Positions 1 through 9,050 are shown, counted from the first letter of the stretch. The stretch: DNA of 44,618 nt from an uncultured Verrucomicrobiae bacterium (GCA_937770485.1 CALJHX010000033.1:1-44618); one strand, 5' to 3'. The notes: a model not told the origin generated them from the letters alone. Made by a program: numbers and translations.

Positions 1-590
1 GTCGTCGTACTGCTGCCGAAAAAGAACGTCCCAGCCAAGCCAAGCACAGCGAGGCCAACAACCGCAGCGGCCACTTTCAGCCAAACGGCGGCTTCACCCT
101 TGGTTTCGGCTTTGCCGGTGGGGTGGCTTGGCCCGTGTGAGGCAGAGCCCGGCGTGTTTGCGGCGGCGGCGCTGGCTTCGTCGTGGACGGTCACGCCCAG
201 CTTGGCCAGGGCGCGTATGACCGCCTGCAGGGCGGCATCCTCCCGACCCTCGAAAAACTCGATACGCTGGATGCCAGCGAGCTGGTATGCCATCGATTCC
301 GGGATCTCGGCCTGCTTGATGTAGACGGGCAGAATGCGCTTGCGCCCCTCGGAGGCCAGCGCGACTTCCTTGACGACATTCTCCGAGCCGGCCGAGTTTT
401 CGGAGATGGCGAGGATGAGCACCTTGCAACTGCGAATGGCGGCGACGATTTCCTGGCTCCACATCGTGGCGCCCTCGATGCCCATCTGGTCGATCCACAC
501 CGAGACACCGGCGGTGCGCAGGCGCTCGACGAGGTCGAGGACGCGGGTGCGATCCTTGGCGGCGTAGCTGATGAAGACTTCGGCGGACAT
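1..590 (-). CDS. TIR-domain protein with C-terminal transmembrane segment (partial, runs off left edge)
   Basis: Reading from the ATG at 590, the protein opens with MSAEVFISYAAKDR, the classic first TIR strand and loop. A helix-strand core follows, with VLILAISENSAGSENVVKEV and RKRILPVYIK. Glu75 in the KEV motif is at the position of the catalytic glutamate of NAD-cleaving TIR domains (family knowledge). The TIR domain ends near residue 140. A Ser/Ala/Gly/Thr-rich linker and one strongly hydrophobic segment (VVGLAVLGLAGTFFF) follow, so the TIR domain probably sits at the cytoplasmic face of the membrane. The coding frame is still open at base 1, so the C-terminal part is unseen; in related bacteria it may carry TPR, WD40 or sensor domains. 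The role could be defence or signalling. TIR fold is confident; NADase activity is inferred. Longer ORFs overlapping this region on the same strand are shadows. Confidence 0.85.
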   Translation of the reverse strand, partial: MSAEVFISYAAKDRTRVLDLVERLRTAGVSVWIDQMGIEGATMWSQEIVAAIRSCKVLILAISENSAGSENVVKEVALASEGRKRILPVYIKQAEIPESMAYQLAGIQRIEFFEGREDAALQAVIRALAKLGVTVHDEASAAAANTPGSASHGPSHPTGKAETKGEAAVWLKVAAAVVGLAVLGLAGTFFFGSSTT

Positions 591-673
591 GGGTTGCCGT
601 ACGGAGGGATTTCTACCTGAACTATCATTGACAGGGAAGGATTGTTTCGGGGCCACGCCTGGACAAGCGTGGC

Positions 674-1561
674 GTGACAAAACGCACCTCCACCACTACC
701 GTCTCTGCCGTGGAAAAACGAAAACTCACGCTGGGACACTCGCCCGATCCGGACGATGCATTCATGTTCTACGGCCTGGCCAAGGGCTTGGTCGATGACG
801 GTGGCTACGACTTCGAGCACATTCTGCAGGACATCCAGACGCTGAACGAGCGGGCTAGCCGCGGCGAACTCGACATCTCGGCGATCAGCATTCACGCCTA
901 TGCGCACGTGTGCGATCGGTACGCGCTGTTGCCGAGCGGCGCGAGCATGGGCGACGGCTACGGTCCGATGCTTGTCGCGCGCGAGAAATTCTCGAGACAG
1001 GAAATAGCTTCGCTCCGCATTGCTGTGCCGGGCACGATGACGAGTGCGTTCTTGGCACTACAACTTTGGCTTGAGCGTCCGGGTGATCGAATCGACTACA
1101 CTGTCGTTCCGTTCGACGAGATTTTCAAAACCGTCAACGAAGGGCTCGCCGATGTGGGGCTGATCATCCACGAGGGTCAGTTGACGTTTGAAAACGAGGG
1201 TCTCGTTTGCTGCGAGGATTTTGGCGTGTGGTGGGGCCGCGAGAACGACGGGTTGCCGTTGCCGCTCGGTGGCAACGTCATTCACAAACGCATCCCGGTG
1301 CCGGAGCGAAAAGTGATCTCCGACGTGCTCGAGCGCAGCATCCGGTACAGCCTCGAGCACCGCGCTGAGGCGGTGGAGCACTCACTGCAATACGCACGAG
1401 ACATGGGCATTGACTTGGCGGACAAGTTCGTCGGCATGTACGTGAACGACTGGACGCTCGACTACGGCGAAGCCGGCCGCGAGTCGATCCGCCGTTTCCT
1501 GCGCCGAGGACACGAGATGGGAGTTGTCCCCGAGTTGCCCGAGCTGGAGTTTGTGGAGTAG
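674..1561 (+). CDS. mqnD: 1,4-dihydroxy-6-naphthoate synthase (MqnD), menaquinone futalosine pathway
   Basis: MqnD converts cyclic de-hypoxanthinyl futalosine to 1,4-dihydroxy-6-naphthoate in the futalosine route to menaquinone. The signature GHSPDPDDAFMFYGL lies at residues 21-35. The rest matches the periplasmic-binding-protein-like fold of MqnA/MqnD (SAISIHAYAHV, PGTMTSAFLALQL, DVGLIIHEGQLTF, LPLGGNVI). The 295 codons fit the family size of about 280. The reported start is a GTG at 674. A second GTG at 710 would give MEKRKLTLGHSP, which matches the usual family N-terminus better, and neither has a clear Shine-Dalgarno, so the start is uncertain. A short inverted repeat (652-658 with 667-673) sits directly before the first GTG. 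The other futalosine genes are not in the window. Confidence 0.92.
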   Translation: MTKRTSTTTVSAVEKRKLTLGHSPDPDDAFMFYGLAKGLVDDGGYDFEHILQDIQTLNERASRGELDISAISIHAYAHVCDRYALLPSGASMGDGYGPMLVAREKFSRQEIASLRIAVPGTMTSAFLALQLWLERPGDRIDYTVVPFDEIFKTVNEGLADVGLIIHEGQLTFENEGLVCCEDFGVWWGRENDGLPLPLGGNVIHKRIPVPERKVISDVLERSIRYSLEHRAEAVEHSLQYARDMGIDLADKFVGMYVNDWTLDYGEAGRESIRRFLRRGHEMGVVPELPELEFVE

Positions 1562-1653
1562 CATTTGCGCTTGGCCAAGAGGGTGCCGCCTGGCTACAGT
1601 GCCGCCTTTACCAGTACCGGGTTTAGCAGCTTGGCTGGGAGATTGATCTTTCC

Positions 1654-3211
1654 ATGAAACACATGATTAAAAAAACTGTGGCGCTGGTGGCGCTTGGCTT
1701 GATTTGCGGCCTGGTGGCCGCGCCCCAAGCCGAGGCGGCCAAGCGGCCGAATGTCCTCTTCATTTTCACCGACGACCACTCGGCGCGGGCGATCAGCGCG
1801 TATGGCTCGCGCATCAACCAGACGCCGCACATGGATCGTATCGCGCAGGAGGGCATGCGATTCCGCAAGTGTTACGTCACCAACTCGATCTGCGGGCCAA
1901 GCCGCGCGGTGATCCTCACCGGCAAGTACAGTCACTTGAACGGGTTTTTGATGAACGGCCGAACGCCGTTCGACGGTTCGCAGCAGACGTTCCCGAAGCT
2001 GCTGCGCAAGGTGGGTTACGAGACGGCGATGATCGGCAAGTGGCACCTCAAGAGCGTTCCGACCGGTTTTGATTACTTCGACGTCCTGATTGGGCAGGGG
2101 CCGTATTACAATCCGCCGATGCGTACGACCAACGACGCGGGCGAAGTGGTCGTCGAGAAAAACACCGGCTACACGACGGACATCGTTACCGACAAGGCGC
2201 TCGAGTGGCTGAAGAATGATCGCCCTGCCGACAAACCGTTCATGTTGATGCTCCAGCACAAGGCGCCGCACCGCAACTGGCAGCCCGGCCCGGCGCATCT
2301 TCACACGTTCGACGACGTGGAAATCCCCGAGCCGGAAACGCTGTGGGACGACTACTCCGGCCGCACCTCCGCCGCCAGCAGCCAAGCGATGACCGTCGCG
2401 CGGCATCTCTCCGAATAACGATCTCAAGCTCAACGCCGGTCCGAATAATTTGACGCCGGAGCAGAAGGAAATCTGGGACGCCGCCTACGGCCCGAAGAAC
2501 GAGGCGTTCCGCAAGGCCAACCTCACAGGCAAGGCCAAGGTTAAGTGGATGTACCAGCGTTACATCAAGGATTATTTGCGCTGCGTGCAGTCGGTGGATG
2601 ACAACATCGGCCGCGTGCTCAAGTACCTCGACGACACCGGCCTCGCCGAAAATACGATCGTCATTTACTCGTCCGATCAGGGCTGGTACCTCGGCGAGCA
2701 TGGCTGGTACGACAAGCGCTGGATGTACGAGGAGTCGCTGGTGATGCCGCTGATGGTGCGCTGGCCGGGCGTGATCGAGGCTGGCAGTATCAACAACGAC
2801 ATCGTGTCGAATCTCGACTTCGCCGAGACGTTCCTCGAAATCGCAAGTGCGGACATCCCAAGCGATATGCAGGGCCGCAGCCTCGTGCCGCTGCTCAAGG
2901 GCGAGACGCCCGCCAACTGGCGCAAGGCGTTTTACTACCACTACTACGAGTTCCCCGGCGCGCACAGCGTGGCCCGCCATTACGGCGTGACCGATGGCAA
3001 CTACAAGCTGATTAACTTTTACGAAAACAACCAGTGGGAGCTGTTCGACCTCACCGCCGACCCGAACGAGTTGCAAAGCCTCCACGGCCGCGCGGAATAC
3101 GCCGGGGTTCAAACGCGACTCGAGAACGAGTTGCAGCGACTCCGTGGTCAGTACAGATTGCCCGCCGAGGATCCGCCATCAACGCGGCCTCGGCAACGGC
3201 TGAGGAAGTAG
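1654..3211 (+). pseudogene. Secreted sulfatase (arylsulfatase/choline-sulfatase-like), interrupted by a one-base frameshift
   Basis: Frame 1 (1654-2418) begins with a signal peptide (to about Ala28) followed by [14 protein letters not shown], whose Asp pair binds the metal. CGPSR at residues 80-84 is the C-x-P-S-R formylglycine site, and MIGKWHL is the second sulfatase signature. This frame stops at 2416. A second frame, open from 2393 to 3211, continues the same protein with [28 protein letters not shown] and the C-terminal [11 protein letters not shown]. Removing one base near 2404-2412 restores an unbroken 518-residue sulfatase reading RHLSNNDLKL across the join. All visible catalytic motifs are intact, so this is either a very recent frameshift or a sequencing/assembly error. 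The enzyme would be exported and would remove sulfate from polysaccharides. The family call is confident. Confidence 0.85.
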
Positions 3212-3243
3212 ATTTTGTAACAACCCGTCGACCCAAACAACAG

Positions 3244-3267
3244 AAGCCGGCCACTTGGCCGGCTTTT
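3244..3267. terminator. Rho-independent terminator between sulfatase and sppA
   Basis: A nine-base perfect stem (AAGCCGGCC, 3244-3252, with GGCCGGCTT, 3257-3265) closes a four-base loop and is followed by a T-rich tract. It lies between two convergent genes. The opposite strand is also T-rich after the stem, so it probably works in both directions. Confidence 0.75.
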
Positions 3268-3306
3268 GTTACTTTTGGGGTAGCACTTGGCCAAGCGTTC
3301 CGTCAC

Positions 3307-4392
3307 CTAATACAGCAGCAATGGTGAAAGGAAGTAGAGCCGTCCGGACTTGAGCTTGGGGAGGTCCACGCCGAGGTCGATTTTTATCTCCTTGGCCTCG
3401 CTCTTGCCGAAAAGCTGAAACAGGTTGGCCAGATTCAACGGTTGGCGGTACTGGATCAGGTCTGCATCGGGAATGCCGGCCAGCGACATTGCCTGGTCGG
3501 TGGCGGTGTCGAGGTCGCCCAGTTCATCCACGAACCCCTGGCCAAGCGCCTGTGTGCCAGAGAGGATTCGGCCATCGGCGTAGTCCTCCCAGTTGTCGGC
3601 GAGTGCTTTGCCATCATCCGGTTTGTTCCGTCGATCAAGGTTGCGTCCCTCGCGCACGATTTTTTTAAAGCGGCCAAATGTCTCGTCTATCAGATCCTGA
3701 ACAATCTGGCGTTCCTCCGGCGTGATGTCTTCTTCGAGCTTGTCGTAGCTGAGCATGTCCTTGTACTTGCCGCTCTTGAACACCATAGGCCGAACGCCGA
3801 CCTTATCCATCAGGTTGCGAAGGTTGTAGCCCTGCATGATCACGCCGATACTGCCGGTGATAGTCAACTCGTGCGCGACGATCCAGTTGCAAGGTGCGGC
3901 AACGTAGTAGCCGCCCGAGGCCGCCAATGCCCCCATCATAGCGACCACAGGCTTCTCGCACTCATCCTGGAAATCGCGAATGATTTCGTAAATGTGATCC
4001 GATGCCAGTACCTCGCCGCCGGGCGAGTTGATGCGAAATAGCACTGCCTTAACATTGTCATCATCCCGCGCCCATTTGAACTGCCGCCGGATCGACTCGA
4101 CCATATTATTCCCGCTGGCATCGACGCTGAAACTGGCGATCAGGCCGGCGAGATCGATTACAGCAATCTTGTTTTTGCTGTCGTTGTCTCGAAGGGTGGC
4201 TTCCTCGACATAGCCGGTTTCGCTGGAGCCAAGCGACATGCCGGCAGAGCCGATGGCTAGCACGACGACCAGAAAACCGCCCAGCAGTAGGCTGCCCACC
4301 AGAAACAGGGAGAACCACATCCAGCCCCGGCTTTTTCTTGCCGGTGCCGGACTTGATCCGGGTGAAATTACAGGGGGTGCATTATTCATCAT
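3307..4392 (-). CDS. sppA: Signal peptide peptidase SppA (36K type)
   Basis: A membrane-anchored serine protease of the ClpP/crotonase fold that degrades cleaved signal peptides. A Pro/Ser-rich N-terminus is followed by one transmembrane helix (FSLFLVGSLLLGGFLVVVLA). The protease core includes LFRINSPGGEV, the nucleophile region ALAASGGYYVAAP and the lysine region VFKSGKYKDMLS. The Ser and the last Lys are 52 residues apart, matching Ser147 and Lys199 of Bacillus SppA, so the Ser/Lys dyad looks complete. The open frame extends upstream to 4431; the ATG at 4392 (MMNNAPPV) is preferred because the extra residues before it are not family-like. The gene ends just right of a terminator hairpin and is divergent from the DUF6580 gene. 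Confidence 0.93.
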   Translation of the reverse strand: MMNNAPPVISPGSSPAPARKSRGWMWFSLFLVGSLLLGGFLVVVLAIGSAGMSLGSSETGYVEEATLRDNDSKNKIAVIDLAGLIASFSVDASGNNMVESIRRQFKWARDDDNVKAVLFRINSPGGEVLASDHIYEIIRDFQDECEKPVVAMMGALAASGGYYVAAPCNWIVAHELTITGSIGVIMQGYNLRNLMDKVGVRPMVFKSGKYKDMLSYDKLEEDITPEERQIVQDLIDETFGRFKKIVREGRNLDRRNKPDDGKALADNWEDYADGRILSGTQALGQGFVDELGDLDTATDQAMSLAGIPDADLIQYRQPLNLANLFQLFGKSEAKEIKIDLGVDLPKLKSGRLYFLSPLLLY

Positions 4393-4475
4393 ATCGCGTG
4401 GTAGCCTACCTTTGAGCAGGCGCGCGGGCAAGCAGCCGGTTTGCGATTAGTCAAGCGCTTGGGTAGCATCTGGGC

Positions 4476-5084
4476 GTGGAGCGCAAAACATGGCTGCCGC
4501 TGGTGTTGATACTCGTCTTTGCGGCGAGCCGCTGGCCTGGCATGCTGCCGCAAAACTTCAGCGCAGCGCACGCGCTGCTTTTTTGCGCGGCATTTTGGCT
4601 GCCCGGCTGGATGGGCTGGGTGCTGCCGCTGGCCACCATCATCGTCACCGACATCCTGCTAAATATTTTCCACTACAACATGCCGGTGATGGTGCCTGAG
4701 TTGGTTGTGAATTGGATAATCCTCGGGCTGTTCGTCGTCCTGGCCAAGTGGCTGGCCAGGCATCGGAGTTACGGCCGGGTTTTCCTCGGCACACTGATTG
4801 GCGCGCTGTTGTTTTACCTTGTTAGCAACACCGTTTCGTGGCTGGTCAACCCAGCTTACGCCAAGACGATTGCCGGCTGGATTCAGGCGTTGACGGTTGG
4901 GTTGCCCGGTTTTCCGCCAACATGGGTGTTTGGCCTCAAGTCACTGCTCGGTACCGGGCTGTTCACCGGGCTTTTTGCCGGAGCGATGAAGTGGAGTGAG
5001 GCACTTGACGCAGAGCCAGAGCCCAAAACCGAAGACGACGAGGAGCCCGAAACCCCACCTGAACCCAGCCCTGAGGCCGCATGA
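4476..5084 (+). CDS. DUF6580-family integral membrane protein (putative ECF-transporter S-component-like)
   Basis: A 202-residue hydrophobic protein with about five membrane segments, including FWLPGWMGWVLPLATIIV and VVNWIILGLFVVLAKWLA. The C-terminal 25 residues are acidic and Pro-rich (PEPKTEDDEEPETPPEP) and probably cytoplasmic. The pattern of conserved Trp/Pro/Asn in short helices fits DUF6580, often annotated as a putative substrate-binding subunit of vitamin transporters; that role is inference. It starts at a GTG (4476) with no clear ribosome site. Its stop overlaps the next start (ATGA at 5081-5084), so the two genes are translationally coupled. Confidence 0.7.
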   Translation: MERKTWLPLVLILVFAASRWPGMLPQNFSAAHALLFCAAFWLPGWMGWVLPLATIIVTDILLNIFHYNMPVMVPELVVNWIILGLFVVLAKWLARHRSYGRVFLGTLIGALLFYLVSNTVSWLVNPAYAKTIAGWIQALTVGLPGFPPTWVFGLKSLLGTGLFTGLFAGAMKWSEALDAEPEPKTEDDEEPETPPEPSPEAA

Positions 5085-5545
5085 CGACCGTCGGTATTCT
5101 CTCGGACAATCACGGCGATTGGCCGCCGCACATCGCCGAGTCGTTGGCCGGCGTCGATGCCATCATCCACGCCGGCGACATCGGCCCGTACAAGCTTGTG
5201 CTCGATATGGAAGCCATCGCGCCCACGACCGCCGTGCTCGGCAACACCGACGGCGATATGCCGATCAACGAATCAGCCGTGGTGATGCTCGATGGCAAAA
5301 AGTTTTTTGTTCAGCACATCGTCGATCCGCACCGGCTTCAGGCGTCGTTGCGCGAGCGGCTCAAGCGCATCGAGCCGGACGTTGTTGTTTTCGGCCATAC
5401 GCACGAGCCGTATTGCGAAACGATCGGTGGTATCCTGTTTCTCAACCCCGGCTCCGTCACCCGCCCGCGCGGAGGCCACCGGTCCAGCCTGATCCGCATG
5501 ACCCTAGACAAAGGCAAAATCACGCCAAAATTCATCGAGTTCTGA
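5081..5545 (+). CDS. YfcE/MJ0936-type metallophosphoesterase
   Basis: A compact 154-residue calcineurin-like phosphodiesterase. The metal-binding motifs run in the usual order: GILSDNHGD (residues 5-13), HAGDIG, LGNTDGD (the Asn-His motif with Thr-Asp in place of His) and VFGHTHEP, then the family-typical ending FLNPGSVTRPRGG. Its length and motif spacing match the small YfcE class, which hydrolyses phosphodiesters in vitro; the physiological substrate is unknown. It overlaps the upstream DUF6580 gene by four bases. Its 3' end overlaps the convergent hydrolase gene by 14 bases. Confidence 0.88.
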   Translation: MTTVGILSDNHGDWPPHIAESLAGVDAIIHAGDIGPYKLVLDMEAIAPTTAVLGNTDGDMPINESAVVMLDGKKFFVQHIVDPHRLQASLRERLKRIEPDVVVFGHTHEPYCETIGGILFLNPGSVTRPRGGHRSSLIRMTLDKGKITPKFIEF

Positions 5546-7541
5546 GTCGGGCGCCGAGTTGGCGTGCGAGGTCCGGGAGATCGTACCAGGCGAGGGCGCC
5601 GGGTACCACGTGGTCAACCATCTCGCGGCGGAGTGGTTGGGCTACGACGTCGCCCAACCAGTTATTCAGCGCCGGGTTGCGTAGCTCGACCTTGCTGATC
5701 CGCGCATCCAACGCCGTGGCGTGCAGTGCCACTGGCCCGGCGGAACCGACGCCGATCACGCGAATACTGCGAACACGTTCGTTACCGACTTCGTTTAGGT
5801 AGTCGACGACCGCCAACAAATCTCCGACACGTTGGCCAAGCAGCGGTTGCCCAATGTGCGTGGCTACGTTGCCGACCCGGTGCGAGTGGCTGTGGTATTT
5901 GGCGTTGCTACCCTGGTCACGCGTCTCGCCGAGACCGCGCAGATCCACGGCAAACACCGCTGTCGACTCATTCACCAATTTTTGGATTGGGCCGTTGGTG
6001 TGGGCGGCGTTCCGCATGCCGCGGCCGTCGGCATAAACGACGACATCCAGCGCCTGGCCGCTGTGGCCGTGCGGCCGAAAGAGCAGGGCGGGTACCGGCA
6101 TGTCGCCGGTGCGCTGAAGCGTGAATTTGTCGATACGCGCCCAGTTGGTTTGGGCTTGGCCGCCACGCTTCACTCTGGGCTGCGGGAGGTTCTCGGGAAG
6201 GCCTATTAATTTGCGCACCTTCACCAACGCATTGGCAGGGTTGCCAGCCCAGAAACGTCGCCGCCTGGTTTCCAACCGGCTGGCCAGGCGTAGGCTGATA
6301 TCGGCGACGTTGGCTTCGTCAGGGAAATCGTTGCAGACCTGCCCCGTGCGGGTTACCTGCAGTTCGGCGTCGGTGAACAGTCGGATGTCCTTCGGCTCGG
6401 TGACTGGGCTTGAATCGTTGTAAAGCCATTGGCGCATCCAGCGAGCGGCTTCCTGCCGGTGCCCGACATGCATGCCATGCGTCGTGTCGGATTCGAAGAA
6501 CGCGAACCTGTCCGCTTGGCCAAGCGCGCCAAAGACTGCCTTCGCGTCACGCACGGTCTGGCGGGTGGAATCGATTTCAAAAAAGTCCTGGGTCGCAGCG
6601 AGGATGGCCGTGGGTCGAGGGAACCGCATCAAGGAGTAATCGATGTGGTCGATTCCATAAAGCCCCTCGCCAGCCAGGTGCTGGCAACCGTCCGCCGGAC
6701 CGCTTTTGCCGTGGAATTTATCGGTGCGCCGCATGGTGTAGCAGGAAGGCGCCGCGGGCCCGATCCGATCGTCGAGCGCCATCAGGAAGGTTGTCTGGGT
6801 GCCTCCCCCACTGGTACCGGTCATGCCGACCGGCTTGGAGCGATCCACTTCCGGCCGTGAGAGGAGGTAGTCGATCGAACGAATGCCGTCCCACGCGGAA
6901 TACCAAACCACGCTGCGCCCGGTGAGCCTTGCCCCGTGGTTTAGCAGCGTATGGGTGGTGGTGCCATAGCGCGCCGCCTTGGGCAGTTGTGTCCGTTCGC
7001 CCTGCGAGATCGGATCGTAGCTCAGCACCACAAACCCATTTTGTGCAAGCAACGCACAGGCGGTTTGATACGGCAGATACGCCTTGCCGTTGGCTGAATG
7101 ACCGCACGCGAACAATACCCCGGGCCAAGGTCCGTCGCCATTTGCCGGCAGATAGAGCAGGGCGGTGACATGATGATTCGGTAGACTTTCGAACAAAACC
7201 TTCTCAACGCGATAACTGCTGCCGTCCAGTTTGCCGGTGACCTTGGCATTAAGCGGCGATTTCTTGGGGAAGGAGCCGAAAATATTGCGGTAATCATCAC
7301 GAAGCTTGGTCAAGTGCTGCTTCAATGCGGTCGGCGACTTGAGAGCCTTGGCGAGGCGCTCGACACGTTGTTGATCCAATCGGTCACATTGAGAGATAAG
7401 ATGGCTCCAGAGCAACTGCCGCTGATCCCCCTCCAATACCTGAAGGTCATCCAGTGAATTCACCTTTTGGCCAAGAACTTGATTAAAAGTAACAACCAAG
7501 CCAAACAGCAGACAAAAGAACCTGAAATTGCAGGAAGGCAT
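5532..7541 (-). CDS. Exported two-domain alpha/beta hydrolase (acetyl-xylan-esterase/dienelactone-hydrolase-like)
   Basis: The 669-residue protein starts with a likely signal peptide (CNFRFFCLLFGLVVTFNQVLG). The first hydrolase domain (about 100-400) has a clear nucleophile elbow, GMTGTSGGGTQT (Ser244), an acid region (AATQDFFE) and a histidine region (DTTHGMHVGH), so it should be active. The second half (about 450-669) repeats the fold (VVYADGRGMRN, VFAVDLRGLGETRDQ) but its elbow reads GVGSAG, not a strict GxSxG, so it may be inactive or structural. The substrate is unknown; esters on polysaccharides are plausible given the sulfatases nearby. A second protein of the same two-domain plan is encoded at 21399-23649 with the active/inactive order swapped. 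The start at 7541 is supported by the signal peptide. Confidence 0.8.
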   Translation of the reverse strand: MPSCNFRFFCLLFGLVVTFNQVLGQKVNSLDDLQVLEGDQRQLLWSHLISQCDRLDQQRVERLAKALKSPTALKQHLTKLRDDYRNIFGSFPKKSPLNAKVTGKLDGSSYRVEKVLFESLPNHHVTALLYLPANGDGPWPGVLFACGHSANGKAYLPYQTACALLAQNGFVVLSYDPISQGERTQLPKAARYGTTTHTLLNHGARLTGRSVVWYSAWDGIRSIDYLLSRPEVDRSKPVGMTGTSGGGTQTTFLMALDDRIGPAAPSCYTMRRTDKFHGKSGPADGCQHLAGEGLYGIDHIDYSLMRFPRPTAILAATQDFFEIDSTRQTVRDAKAVFGALGQADRFAFFESDTTHGMHVGHRQEAARWMRQWLYNDSSPVTEPKDIRLFTDAELQVTRTGQVCNDFPDEANVADISLRLASRLETRRRRFWAGNPANALVKVRKLIGLPENLPQPRVKRGGQAQTNWARIDKFTLQRTGDMPVPALLFRPHGHSGQALDVVVYADGRGMRNAAHTNGPIQKLVNESTAVFAVDLRGLGETRDQGSNAKYHSHSHRVGNVATHIGQPLLGQRVGDLLAVVDYLNEVGNERVRSIRVIGVGSAGPVALHATALDARISKVELRNPALNNWLGDVVAQPLRREMVDHVVPGALAWYDLPDLARQLGARLRTR

Positions 7542-7703
7542 GCGCTGAACTTATGCCACCCTTGACCCTAGGCCAAGCAGTCAACAGGGCCAATGCCGTT
7601 TGGCGTTCAATTCTGTGATGATTCTTTTTAAGATTCGACTAACCAGTGTAATGAAGCCCATTCTAAAGATTCACCAATTAGACAACTTGGCCAAATCATT
7701 TCG

Positions 7704-7722
7704 TTGGCTTGGCTTGGCTTGG
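7704..7722. repeat. Short tandem repeat of TTGGC (nearly four copies)
   Basis: Three complete TTGGC units and TTGG follow one another at 7704-7722, just 17 bases after a TTGGCCAA core. The unit is a half-site of the window-wide palindrome. It lies where the signal-peptide part of the dead sulfatase would be. Confidence 0.7.
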
Positions 7723-7742
7723 TCGCCATTAACCAACCCGAT

Positions 7743-8807
7743 GCTGCCAAGAAGCCAAACATCCTCTGGATCGTTGGCCAGAATTTCTCCCTAGACTTCG
7801 CCTGCTACGGACAGGAGAACGTAAGCACACCCAACCTCGACCGTTTGGCCAGGGAGGGCACATAATACACGAAAGAGTATTCCATCTACCTCGCCGGTGT
7901 GCGCGCCTAGCCGGTCGGCGTTGATGACCGGCTGGTACGCCACCACCACCGACATGCATCACATGCGCAGCCATCGCACCGATGGCTTCCGGTTGCTGGC
8001 CGGCGTGCGGCCTATCACGCACCTGCTGCGGGACGCCGGCTATCACACGGCGAACATCAAGCATATCGGCGAGCGCGTGGTGGGCACGGGCAAACTGGAT
8101 TTGAATTTTGCTAAGGAAGGCCCCGTGTACGCCGGCAGGGACTGGGACGATCTGAAAAAGAAACAGCCGTTTTTCGCGCATAACAACATGCCCGAGGTCG
8201 AGTACGGTATTTATGACCGTAAGTCCGCCGAGAAACCGCGCGTCAAATGGGTTGGCGAGGAATGGCATCCCAAGGTGGCTACGCCAGAGAACGTCACGCC
8301 ACCGCCGTATTATCCCGACCACAAAATCACCCGCGAGGAATGGGCGCGCTACCTCAACTCTATCACTGGCACCGACGTGCGCATCGGCTGGATTCTCGAC
8401 CAGTTGAAGAAGGACGGCCTCAGCTAAAATACCATCGTCGTTTTCTTCGCCGACAACGGCCGGCTCGATGCCCGCGCATACACTGATGCTGGGACAGCGG
8501 CCTGCATGTGCCGATGATCATTCGCTGGCCCAAGCGCGTTACCGCTCCCGCACAGGTCGCCCCCGGTCGCGTGGATGAACAGGTGCTAAGCCTGCTGGAT
8601 CTCTCGGCCACCACGCTCTGGATGGCCGGCATCCCCAAGCCGTTCGGCATGCAGAGCCGCGTGTTCCTTGGGGCCGACGCCGAGCCGGCGCGCACCTATG
8701 CCTTCGCCACGCGGGATCGCATCGACGAGACGGAGGTGCGCCAGCGCTCCGTGCACGACGCGCACTTTCACTAAATTCGCAACTACACCCCCGGTGCCGG
8801 CTTTCTC
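7743..8807 (+). pseudogene. Decayed sulfatase gene
   Basis: Sulfatase sequence is recognisable across three frames: AAKKPNILWIVGQNFSL from 7743, then in-frame stops at 7863 and 7908. After a frame change near 7885-7897 comes VCAPSRSALMTGWYAT, which keeps the C-x-P-S-R formylglycine site. That frame runs to a stop at 8425, after which NTIVVFFADNGRL continues. A further frame change leads to a stop in place of Trp before CWDSGLHV, then PMIIRWPKRVTAP to a stop at 8772, and finally IRNYTPGAGF. The number and spread of lesions make sequencing error unlikely. The order of motifs matches heparan-N-sulfatase/arylsulfatase-like family members. The gene breaks off at about 8800-8807 against unrelated sequence. 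No functional product is expected. Confidence 0.85.
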
Positions 8808-9050
8808 CCATTGGACGGCCGTTGTTGGCGTGCCAGCGGCGTAGCCACTCGTAGTTGCCGCTGCAACCGTTACCAAATACGAGTCACCGTCAGCGGCTGC
8901 GCTGAAACTGGTTGCGGTTGCGCCGTCCTTGCGCAGATAATACGTGGAGAGTCCGTTCACTGGCCAGATGGCCGAGATGGGCTTCTTCCATTTCCATGTG
9001 ACACCGCTGGTCAGTTTCTCTGGCTCGTACGCTTGAGGTTAAGTCCTCAA
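8800..9050 (-). pseudogene. Gene fragment resembling a small phage structural protein
   Basis: On the reverse strand an open frame reads YEPEKLTSGVTWKWKK, then NGLSTYYLRKDGATAT, ADGDSYLVTVAAATTSGY and AGTPTTAVQWEKAG. The layout (an opening T-G-x-T-W, a Tyr-rich strand, ADG then a V-x-V-A-A-A-T-T-x-x-Y-x-A-G-T run, and a closing W) resembles small phage head/tail-associated proteins I know from family patterns. A stop lies just upstream in frame and there is no good start. At the other end it joins directly onto the broken sulfatase near 8800. I read it as a scrap of inserted phage-like DNA; the family assignment is tentative. Confidence 0.35.

Noticed and set aside
628..633. Perfect TTGACA as an mqnD promoter
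   Set aside because: No acceptable -10 element lies 16-18 bases downstream.
652..673. Seven-base inverted repeat just before the mqnD GTG as a riboswitch or terminator
   Set aside because: The stem is short, with no T-run or conserved structure; the true start may be downstream at 710.
191..907. 238-codon reverse-strand frame covering the TIR gene and mqnD start
   Set aside because: The TIR frame from 590 has clear TIR motifs; this frame is Ser/Pro/Arg-rich and crosses into mqnD.
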